From Thermohalobaculum sp963721105 (GTDB taxonomy: Bacteria; Pseudomonadota; Alphaproteobacteria; Rhodobacterales; Rhodobacteraceae), in contig CAVRHY010000011.1 of NCBI GenBank assembly GCA_963721105.1, positions 744,001 to 808,000 of the forward strand: a stretch of 64,000 bases of DNA, read 5' to 3'. Made by a program: the position numbers and the translations under genes. Below are positions 39,242 through 46,392 of this stretch, piece by piece. The notes under the pieces were generated by a model. The model ran no database searches and was not told the origin of the DNA. It worked only from the letters and a program-made list of their open reading frames with translations. Numbering within the stretch: position 1 is the first letter of the stretch; every line of letters begins with the position of its first letter.

Positions 39242-39842
39242 CCACCCGCGACCCTCTCGGGGCCGGATCGCCACCCGACCGAGGGTCGAAGTCGAGAGCC
39301 CGCTGCCCGGCACGCCGCGGCGGCGCTGCCGCGTCGAGGCCGGCCAGATCCTGCACCGTCGCGACGACGGACATCCGCGGATATCGCCGCGCTACTGATC
39401 GAGCAGAGAATGTGCGGCAGGTGCGCGCGATAGCATTCGTTTTAAAGGCATGCAGCGGCTCAGGCGAAAGCTGGTCCCTTTGCCGGCGACGTGCCCCGCT
39501 ATTGCTCGGGTCTGATATGCTTCATGCGGCTGGCGCAATTCGGCGTCCCCTTTGAGCATTCCCATCCCCCCGCGCTGAGCACGTCGCAATTTGAGGACGA
39601 ATTTTGGGGGATTTGCCTGCTTGCCCGCGCGTTGGATGGCGTCGAGCTGGGCCGCGGTGCATGGACGACAACATTTTTTTGGACTTCACTTGGGCAGGTT
39701 GCAAAGAAAGCCTCAGCCTCGCCGTGGATTCCTGCTCTCTGCCTGGATTTCCGAGGCCTTAACGGCAACTGCCCGGTTTGGTCGTCAAAACTGCTGGGAA
39801 AACTCCCAAGCGCCAAATTCAACCGCACTGCGCAGGACTGAC
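39242..39842. other. Gene-poor spacer downstream of tRNA-CAT, partly atypical in composition
   Basis: No recognisable gene lies in these 601 bp. The half nearest the tRNA (about 39410-39842) has visibly more A/T than the rest of the window, including TTTTAAAGG and ATTTTTTTGG runs. A 116-codon frame there encodes nothing familiar. As this is directly 3' of a tRNA, it may be what is left of an integrated element. No direct repeat of the tRNA end was found by eye. Confidence 0.45.
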
Positions 39843-39919
39843 TGGTAGGCCCGGAGGGACTCGAACCCCCAACCAAGCCGTTATGAGCGGCCTGCTCTGA
39901 CCGATTGAGCTACGGGCCC
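39843..39919 (-). tRNA. tRNA with anticodon CAT, probably tRNA-Ile2 (lysidine type)
   Basis: The cloverleaf on the reverse strand has acceptor stem GGGCCCG pairing with CGGGCCT (last pair G-T), D-arm GCTC and GAGC, anticodon loop CTCATAA with anticodon CAT, T-loop TTCGAGT and an encoded CCA; 77 nt in all. It is not an initiator, since the three G-C pairs of the initiator anticodon stem are missing. The GGGCC acceptor and GCAGGC-x-x-CTCATAA region resemble bacterial tRNA-Ile2, whose C34 is changed to lysidine by TilS, more than elongator tRNA-Met; this identity is inferred. Confidence 0.85.
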
Positions 39920-40031
39920 GGCCGCGTCCCAATTACTGAGCGGCGGCCTGCCGGTCAACGGGCGGGGCGAGAGCCCAACTCGACGGCCCGGCGCGGCGCG
40001 GCTATTCAGGGGCGCCGACCGGGGGAGCCGC

Positions 40032-41091
40032 ATGAGCGATCGACCGAACCGACTGACCTACGCCGACGCGGGCGTCGACATCGCCGCCGGCAACGCGCTG
40101 GTCGACCGCATCAAGCCGATGGCCGCGGGCACCGCGCGGCCCGGCGTGATGGACGCTCTGGGCGGGTTCGGCGCGCTGTTCGACACGCGCGCGGCCGGTT
40201 TCGCCGACCCGGTGCTGGTCGCCTCGACCGACGGGGTCGGGACGAAGCTGCGGGTCGCCATCGATTCCGGGCGGCTCGACACCGTCGGCATCGACCTCGT
40301 GGCCATGTGCGTCAACGACCTGGTCTGCCAGGGCGCCGAGCCGCTGTTCTTCCTCGACTACTTCGCCACCGGCAAGCTGTCGGTCGACGAGGCGGCGCGC
40401 GTCATACAGGGCGTCGCCGCCGGCTGCCGCGAGGCGGGGGCCGCGCTGATCGGCGGCGAGACGGCAGAGATGCCGGGCCTCTACGCCGCCGGCGATTTCG
40501 ACCTGGCCGGGCTTCGCCGTCGGCGCGCTGGAGCGCGGGACGGCGCTGCCCCGCGGCGTCGCCGAGGGCGACGTGGCGCTGGGGCTGGCGTCCTCCGGCG
40601 TCCACTCGAACGGCTACTCGCTGGTCCGCCGCATCGTCGACGCGACCGGGCTCGGCTGGGACGCGCCGGCGCCGTTCGGCGAGGGCACGCTGGCCGAGGC
40701 GTTGCTGGCGCCGACGCGCATCTATGTCCGCCCGGCGCTGGCGGCGATCCGAAGTGGATCAGCGGGCGGCAGCGTCCGCGGGCTGGCGCACATCACCGGC
40801 GGCGGGCTGACCGAGAACGTGCCGCGCGTGCTGCCTGACGGGCTGGGCATCGAGATCGACCTCGGCGCCTGGGCCCTGCCGCCGGTCTTCGGCTGGCTGA
40901 TCCGCGAGGGCGGGCTGGAGCAGGCGGAGGCGCTGCGAACCTTCAACTGCGGCATCGGCATGGTCGTCATCGCGGCGCCGGAGGCCGCCGACGACATCGC
41001 CGCCGGGCTGGCCGCGGCGGGCGAGGTCGTCCACCGCATCGGCACCGTCACCGGCGGCCGCGGCGTCAGCTATCGTGGCGCGCTGGGGTGA
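40032..41091 (+). CDS. purM: Phosphoribosylformylglycinamidine cyclo-ligase (frameshifted near 40510)
   Basis: PurM closes the imidazole ring (FGAM to AIR). Conserved blocks are LTYADAGVDIAAGNALV at the start, ASTDGVGTKLRVA, MCVNDLVCQGAEPLFFLDY and LIGGETAEMPGLY. After GDFDLAG the frame shifts; the next frame continues FAVGALERGTALPRGV, SSGVHSNGYSLVRR and HITGGGLTENVPRVLP. One extra G at 40509-40511 (GCCGGGCTTC where GCCGGCTTC is expected) explains the break and restores 352 residues, the normal length. The gene is essential in most bacteria, which favours a sequence error. purN overlaps its stop as GTGA. Confidence 0.95.
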
Positions 41092-41712
41092 GCCGGCGGC
41101 GCGTCGCGATCCTGATCTCCGGCACCGGCTCGAACATGGTCGCGCTGGTCCGCGCGATGCAGGCGGCGGACCATCCCGCCGAGCCGGTGCTGGTCTTCTC
41201 GAACGACCCTGCCGCACCGGGGCTGGCCAGGGCGCAGGCGCTGGGCGTGCCGACCGCGGCGGTCGACCACCGCCGTTTTGGCCGCGACCGGGCGGCCTTC
41301 GACGCCGAGGTCGACCGGGCGCTGCGCGAGGCCGGCGCCGAGCCTGGTCTGCTGCGCCGGCTACATGCGCATCATGACGGAAGGGCTGGTCCAGGCCTGG
41401 GAGGGGCGGATGCTGAACATCCACCCCTCGCTGCTGCCGCTGTTCCGGGGCCTCGACACGCATGCGCGGGCGCTGGAGGCCGGCATGGCGATCCACGGCT
41501 GCACGGTCCACGAAGTCGTGCCCGAGCTCGACGCCGGCCGCATCCTCGGCCAGGCGGCCGTGCCGGTGCTGCCGGGCGACACGCCCGGCTCGCTTGGCGG
41601 GCGCGTGCTGGCGATGGAGCACCGGCTCTACCCGGCCGTGCTGGCCGCCTTCGCGCGCGACCCGGATGCCGCGCGCCGCGCGCCGATGGCGCTGTTCGGG
41701 GGGGTGGGTTGA
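41088..41712 (+). CDS. purN: Phosphoribosylglycinamide formyltransferase (frameshifted near 41343)
   Basis: PurN transfers the formyl group from 10-formyl-THF to GAR. The start RRRVAILISGTGSNMVALVRA has the phosphate-binding G-x-G-S-N. After the frame change come CCAGYMRIMTEGLVQAWEGRMLNIHPSLLP with the catalytic Asn and His, GCTVHEVVPELDAGRILGQAAVPV with the catalytic Asp, and EHRLYP. An extra C in GCCGAGCCTG (expected GAGCTG) near 41343 restores 207 residues. It starts with GTG inside the purM stop, so the two form an operon. Confidence 0.95.
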
Positions 41713-41761
41713 CGCCCTGCCGCGCCCGCGCGAAACCGGGCGGGGCAATGGCGAGGGCAGC

Positions 41762-42556
41762 ATGACCGACAGAACCGAGGGACCCGTCCGGACGCGGCGC
41801 GAGGGCAGGGTGCTGGAGGTCACGCTGGATCGGCCCAAGGCCAACGCCATCGACCTGAAGACCTCGCGCCTGATGGGCGAGATCTTTCGCGAGTTCCGCG
41901 ACGACGCCGACCTGCGGGTCGCGATCGTGACCGGGGCGGGCGAGAAGTTCTTCTGCCCGGGCTGGGACCTGAAGGCGGCGGCCGACGGCGACGCGGTCGA
42001 CGGCGACTATGGCATCGGCGGCTTCGGCGGGCTGCAGGAGCTGGGTTTTCTCGATAAACCGGTGATCTGCGCTGTCAACGGCATCTGCTGCGGCGGCGGC
42101 ATGGAGCTGGCGCTCTCCTGCGACCTGCTGGTCGCGGCCGAGCACGCGAGCTTTGCGCTGCCCGAGATCCGCTCGGGCACGGTCGCCGACGCCGCCTCGA
42201 TCAAGCTGCCGAAGCGCATTCCCTACCACGTCGCCATGGACCTGCTGCTGACGGGGCGCTGGATGGACGCCGGCGAGGCGCTGCGCTGGGGCCTGGTGCG
42301 CGAGGTCGTGCCGGCCGGGCAGCTGATGGACAAGGCCTGGGAGCTGGCCCGCCTGATCGAGGACGGCCCGCCGCTGGTCATGGCCGCCATCAAGGAGATC
42401 GTCCGCGAGGCCGAGGACATGCGGTTCCAGGACATGCTGAGCCGCATCAACAAGCGCCAGCTGCGCACCGTCGACCGGCTCTACTCCTCCGAGGACCAGC
42501 TGGAAGGCGCGCGCGCATTTGCCGAGAAGCGCGAGCCGGTCTGGAAGGGTCGCTAG
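41762..42556 (+). CDS. Enoyl-CoA hydratase/isomerase, carnitinyl-CoA dehydratase-like
   Basis: The 264 residues form a crotonase fold. The family segment PKANAIDLKTSRLMGEIFREFRDD and GEKFFCPGWDLKAAADGD are typical of CaiD-like dehydratases. The second oxyanion block is NGICCGGGMELALSCDLLVAAE. FALPEIRSGTVADAASIKLPKRIP carries the region of the first catalytic acid, and WGLVREVVPAGQL is standard. Expected chemistry is reversible hydration of an enoyl-CoA such as crotonobetainyl-CoA. No caiA/B/C genes are nearby, so the true substrate is uncertain. It lies 50 bp after purN on the same strand but is unrelated in function. Confidence 0.85.
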   Translation: MTDRTEGPVRTRREGRVLEVTLDRPKANAIDLKTSRLMGEIFREFRDDADLRVAIVTGAGEKFFCPGWDLKAAADGDAVDGDYGIGGFGGLQELGFLDKPVICAVNGICCGGGMELALSCDLLVAAEHASFALPEIRSGTVADAASIKLPKRIPYHVAMDLLLTGRWMDAGEALRWGLVREVVPAGQLMDKAWELARLIEDGPPLVMAAIKEIVREAEDMRFQDMLSRINKRQLRTVDRLYSSEDQLEGARAFAEKREPVWKGR

Positions 42557-42634
42557 CGCCCCCGGGCACGCGGTCGCCGGCTGGCTTGCGGGGGCGGCGC
42601 CGGGCGGCCTAGACAGGGGGCGGAGGTTCCGCCC

Positions 42635-43615
42635 ATGCCCTTGCCCGATCCGGTCCTGGACCCGCCCTTCAACATCGTCCGGCTGAGCCACACGGTGCTG
42701 GACGTCACCGACCTGGATGCGTCCGAGGCCTTCCATGTCGGCATGCTTGGCCTGCAGGTCACCGAAAAGACGGGCGAAATCCTGTGCCTGCGCGGGCTGG
42801 AGGAGCGCGGGCACCACTGCCTGATGCTGCGCCAGTCAGACGGTCCGCGCTGCGGGGCGCTGGCGTTCAAGGTCTGGTCCGAGGCCGACCTCGAGCGGGC
42901 GGCGGAGTGGTTCGCCGGGCAGGGGCTGGCGCCGAACTGGGTCGAGCGGCCGCACCAGGGGCGGACGCTGGCGGTCAGCGACCCGCAGGGGGTGCCGCTG
43001 GAGTTCTACGCGCGGATGGACCGGCTGCCGCATGTCCACCAGCGCTATGGGTTGTACCGCGGCGTGCGGCCGCTGCGGATCGACCATTTCAACTGCTTCT
43101 CGCCGAACGTCGATGCGGCTGTAAGCTTTTGGAACGCAATGGGTTTTCGCGTCACGGAGTACACCGAGGACGCAACGACCGGGCGGTTGTGGGCGGCCTG
43201 GATGCACCGCAAGGGGGGCGTGCACGACATCGCCTTTACCAACGGGCGCGGGCCGCGGCTGCACCATGTCGCGTTCTGGGTGCCGACGCCGCTGGCGATC
43301 ATCGACCTGCTCGACCTGATGGCGACCTCGGGCTATGTCGCGAACATAGAGCGGGGGCCCGGAAGGCACGGGATTTCCAACGCGTTCTTCCTGTACGTGC
43401 GCGACCCGGACGGGCACCGGATCGAGCTCTACTGCTCGGACTACCAGACCGTCGACCCGGACCACGAGCCGATCCACTGGGACCTGAAGGACCCGCAGCG
43501 CCAGACGCTCTGGGGCGCGCCCGCGCCGCGAAGCTGGTTCGAGGAGGGGACGGTCTTCGGGAGCGTCGCGGTCCGCGAGCCGGAGCTGGCGGCGCAGCCG
43601 ATCGTCGCGCCCTGA
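42635..43615 (+). CDS. Extradiol ring-cleavage dioxygenase, homoprotocatechuate 2,3-dioxygenase (HpaD)-like
   Basis: This 326-residue two-domain VOC enzyme has the metal site in the C-terminal domain: first His in RIDHFNCFSPNVDAAVSFW (near residue 151), second His in LHHVAFWVPTPLAIID (near 213), and Glu in DGHRIELYCSDYQTVDPDHEPIHWDL (near 267). The last block matches HpaD-type enzymes. It would open a catechol ring next to the diol using Fe(II) or Mn(II). GGAGG precedes the ATG. A tandem repeat begins at its very last codons. No other aromatic pathway genes are adjacent apart from the CaiD-like gene. Confidence 0.85.
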   Translation: MPLPDPVLDPPFNIVRLSHTVLDVTDLDASEAFHVGMLGLQVTEKTGEILCLRGLEERGHHCLMLRQSDGPRCGALAFKVWSEADLERAAEWFAGQGLAPNWVERPHQGRTLAVSDPQGVPLEFYARMDRLPHVHQRYGLYRGVRPLRIDHFNCFSPNVDAAVSFWNAMGFRVTEYTEDATTGRLWAAWMHRKGGVHDIAFTNGRGPRLHHVAFWVPTPLAIIDLLDLMATSGYVANIERGPGRHGISNAFFLYVRDPDGHRIELYCSDYQTVDPDHEPIHWDLKDPQRQTLWGAPAPRSWFEEGTVFGSVAVREPELAAQPIVAP

Positions 43616-43857
43616 GAGGCTCCGGCAGGGGTTAACGGCGGGTGGAGCGGGCTCCACCAATCCGGATGGCGACGGGTGGAGAGAAAGGGCATTCATTTAT
43701 CGCTAATGCGATCTGCCCTCTGGCGGGATCGCCGCGCCCTGAAGCTCCGGCAGTGGTTAACGGCGGGTGGAGCGCGCTCCATGCTTCCGGCCGGCGCCGC
43801 GTGGAGCGAAGGGGCATTCACTTGTCGCTAACTGGATTTGCCGCGCGGCGGCGACGG
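43608..43857 (+). repeat. 125-bp tandem duplication with hairpins after the dioxygenase gene
   Basis: Two imperfect copies (about 43608-43732 and 43733-43857) share CGCGCCCTGA, GCTCCGGCAG, GGTTAACGGCGGGTGGAGC, GGGCATTCA and TCGCTAA at a constant spacing of 125. Copy 1 includes the last codons and stop of the dioxygenase gene. Each copy has a hairpin: in copy 1 GGTGGAG (43641-43647) pairs with CTCCACC (43652-43658), and in copy 2 GGAGCGCGCTCC is self-complementary. The copy 1 hairpin may act as the gene's terminator. Confidence 0.8.
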
Positions 43858-43953
43858 GACGGGCCTGACCATGGCCGCTGGGACCATCCGGCAGGGCATG
43901 TCCGGTGCGCGCCCGCTGCCGCCGCAAGAGCCGGCAAGCGCCTGCCGGCCGTG
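43616..43953. other. Intergenic gap largely made of the 125-bp repeat
   Basis: This is the 338-bp space between convergent genes. Beyond the two repeat copies, the remaining 95 bp up to the end of the UPF0280 gene show no feature I can support. Confidence 0.5.
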
Positions 43954-44862
43954 TCAGGCGAGCGGCGCGCAGGACAGCGTCCGGCAGTCGCCGCCGAGCC
44001 AGAGGGCGGCGCCCTCGATCAGCCCTGCCTCGATCATGCGCGCGGCGGCATCGTGGCCGGCGGCGAGGGCCCGCGCGGTCTCTGCGGGCGAGAGCGGGCC
44101 GACGCCGGTCGTCACCGGACGGTCGCCGAGGTCGCTGTCGGGCGCGAGCGCGCGGGCCGGGCGGCGGGTGATAGCGGCATGGCCGGGCAGGTCGACGGCG
44201 TTGGCGATCAGCGTCGCCGCGACGTCGGCCTCGGCCGCGCTGCGGGCGAGCACGGTGACGGCGTCGGCGATGCCGAGCGAGTGGCTGCGGCCGCGCCAGC
44301 CCGAGGTGGCGATGCCGCGCACCGGGCTGTCGGCCGTGACGCGGATGCGGTCGGAAAGGTCCGGGCCGCCGGCGGCGGTGATCTGCTCGCCCGACGCCAG
44401 CCAGAAGGCCGCATCGCCGCCGTTGTTGACCCAGGCGCGGTCGAGCCGGCGGCCGGCGGTCGTGGCGGCCAGCACGTGGTCGGCGACGGCGCCGGCGACT
44501 GCGGCCATCGGGGTGACGAAGGCGGGCAGGTGCCGGGCGGCGGCGGCGATCATGGCGGCGGCGGGAGAGGCGGGGTCGATGGTGGGCGTCGACAGGGTGG
44601 TCCGGGGGCCCACCCTACGGATGGCGCGTAGGGTGGGTCCCCGGCCCACCGCTTCGCCGAGATCGAGGTCGGCCACCGGCTTGCGCAGCAGTGGCAGGAC
44701 GGCGGCGAGGTCGTCCAGCACCGGGCGGAAGGCCACCCAGGCCTGGCGGTAGGCGGCCGTCACCTCGTCTTCGGCGCCGATCGCTTCGAGGATCAGGTCG
44801 ATGGGGCCGTGCTGGAAGTGCAGGCGGCCATCGGAAAGCCGGGCCGCCGCGGGGCCGCTCAT
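43954..44862 (-). CDS. UPF0280 family protein (ApbE-like fold) with an inserted palindromic element
   Basis: The 302 residues match UPF0280: LHFQHGPIDLILEAIGAEDEVTAAYRQAW at the start, PMAAVAGAVADHVLAA and LDRAWVNNGGDAAFWLASGEQ in the middle, and GIATSGWRGRSHSLGIADAVTVLA near the C-terminus. The family resembles ApbE flavin transferases, and function is unproven. Residues about 73-90 (VGRGPTLRAIRRVGPRTTLS region) are coded by an inverted repeat that looks inserted in frame. The gene is last in the four-gene oxidoreductase operon; its ATG overlaps the previous stop as ATGA. It may flavinylate or mature a partner, an inference only. Confidence 0.82.
   Translation of the reverse strand: MSGPAAARLSDGRLHFQHGPIDLILEAIGAEDEVTAAYRQAWVAFRPVLDDLAAVLPLLRKPVADLDLGEAVGRGPTLRAIRRVGPRTTLSTPTIDPASPAAAMIAAAARHLPAFVTPMAAVAGAVADHVLAATTAGRRLDRAWVNNGGDAAFWLASGEQITAAGGPDLSDRIRVTADSPVRGIATSGWRGRSHSLGIADAVTVLARSAAEADVAATLIANAVDLPGHAAITRRPARALAPDSDLGDRPVTTGVGPLSPAETARALAAGHDAAARMIEAGLIEGAALWLGGDCRTLSCAPLA
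44599..44646. repeat. Palindromic element inside the UPF0280 coding sequence
   Basis: CCCACCCTAC (44609-44618) and GTAGGGTGGG (44628-44637) are exact inverse complements around a 9-nt loop, and the arms extend outward with one or two mismatches (CCGGGGG and TCCCCGG). The same GGGTGGG-type sequence recurs in the gap after pncA near 51300-51316. In the protein it adds about 16-20 residues without breaking the frame. Confidence 0.65.
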
Positions 44863-46392
44863 TCCGCGCCGGGGGCCGTCCCGGTACGGGGCGCCGGGAT
44901 CAGCTCGGTGGCCGCGCCGTATTCGCCGCCGGTGGCGAGGATGTCCTCCAAGGTCCGCACCTTGTCGTCATGCCCGCCCAGCGCGCGGTAGGTCTCGCGG
45001 CGCATCGTGAACTCGATGGGGGCGACCAGCGCGGGTGTGGGGACGTAGCCGAAGGCGCGGTCGGGGCAGCGCGTCACGTCGACCATCAGCGTGATGCCGC
45101 CGCCCGGCCAGACATAGGCCGGCGCGCCGCCGACGGTGACATGCGTGGTGAGCGCGTGGACCGAGCGGGTCAGCTCGACCGGGTTCTGCGTGACGCCGGC
45201 CCTGAGCGACCCGCCGGCGCCGCCCATGAAGAGCACGGTGCAGAGCGCCGGCTCGCAGTTCTGGTCGATCAGCTCGACCGAGCGGCGGAGCGCGTCGGGC
45301 AGGGGCGCGGGCTGCGGCACGAGGTCCTCGTCGAGGACGTAGTAGGCCGACTGCTCGCCGGTGGTCGAGACCATCAGCATGGTCAGGCCGGGCCGAGCGC
45401 CCTTCTTCGCCAGCCAGGGCCCGAGGATCTGAAGCGGGTCGTCGATGGCGGCGCCGCCCCAGCCCTGGCCGGGTTCGGCGACGCGGAAGTAGCGGCCGGG
45501 CGTCGACTTGCGGCCCTTGATCCTGATGCCGGTATCCGGCCAGTCCAGAACCTTGCCGGCCTGGTGCTCGGAGACGACGCCGGTGATGTGGTCGTCGACG
45601 ACGACGACCTCGTCGACGAGGCCGTGCCATTGCGCGGCGAACATGCCGATGGCGGCCGAGCCGCAGCCGACGCGCATCCGGGTCTCGGGCGTGCCGTCGA
45701 CAATGGGCGGCCGGCCGGCCTGGACGGTGACGGCGTGGCCGCCATCGATCTGCATCTCGACCGGCTCGCGGTTGCAGAGCGCCAGCAGCGCGGCGCAGGT
45801 GACGCGGCCCTCGGCCTTTTCGGCGGTGAGGTGGCGGACGCCGCCGAGGCTGAGCATCTGGGAGCCGTACTCGGCGGTGGTGACGTGGCCGATCGGGCTG
45901 GCCGTCGACGCGGACGGTGGCCTGTTCCGGGCCGAGATGGCGGTCGGTATCTATTTTCACCTTGACGCCGCAGTAGGAGAAGATGCCCTCGGTGACGACG
46001 GTGACCAGATCCGCGCCGGCGACCTGTCGGCTGACGATGAAGGGGGCGGGCTTGTAGTCCGGGTAGGTGGTGCCCGAGCCGATGCCGGTGACGAAGCGGC
46101 CGGGCTGGGTGACGGGATTGCCGTCCCAGCCGGTGTTCCGGGCCGTGTCGCCTTCGAGGAAGCGGACGACGTCGCCGCCCTGCTCGACGGTCTGCTCGAG
46201 GATGGTCAGCGGGTCGACGCGGACGATCCGGCCGTCCTGATTGGCGTAGCGGTCGCAGGCGCCGGCCTGGCCCTCGGCGACGTAGCACATGACGGGGCAG
46301 GCGTCGCAGCGGATCTTCTCGGGGCGGTCGCGGGGGGGCGTGCTGCGCGGCTCGCCCTCGCCGCCCGGCGAAGGGGTCGGATAGCCGCTCAT
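44859..46392 (-). CDS. 6-hydroxynicotinate reductase-like iron-sulfur protein (frameshifted near 45896)
   Basis: The joined protein has 510 residues. Its start carries KIRCDACPVMCYVAEGQAGACDRYAN, a Cys-rich cluster-binding block, then VRVDPLTILEQ and TEGIFSYCGVKVKIDTD. After the frame change come HVTTAEYGSQMLSLGGV, RMRVGCGSAAIGMFA and CPDRAFGYVPTPALVAPIEFTMR. I recognise this as the family annotated as 6-hydroxynicotinate reductase, a ferredoxin-dependent ring-reducing enzyme known from nicotinate fermentation and from Azorhizobium. One extra C (+ strand GGG at 45895-45897) explains the break. Starts and stops overlap both neighbours as ATGA. The family name is fairly secure; the substrate here is inferred. 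Confidence 0.72.

Noticed and set aside
39491..39841. A 116-codon open frame upstream of tRNA-CAT as a gene.
   Set aside because: It has no ribosome site, no recognisable domain and a composition of mixed residues, and it ends at the tRNA; treated as spacer.
39843..39919. Initiator or elongator tRNA-Met.
   Set aside because: Initiator features (three G-C pairs next to the anticodon loop, unpaired first acceptor base) are missing, and the body resembles tRNA-Ile2 more than elongator tRNA-Met; identity is left as probable.
41762..42556. Carnitine pathway gene caiD in the strict sense.
   Set aside because: Family resemblance is good, but no caiA, caiB, caiC or caiT is nearby; only a CaiD-like label is supported.
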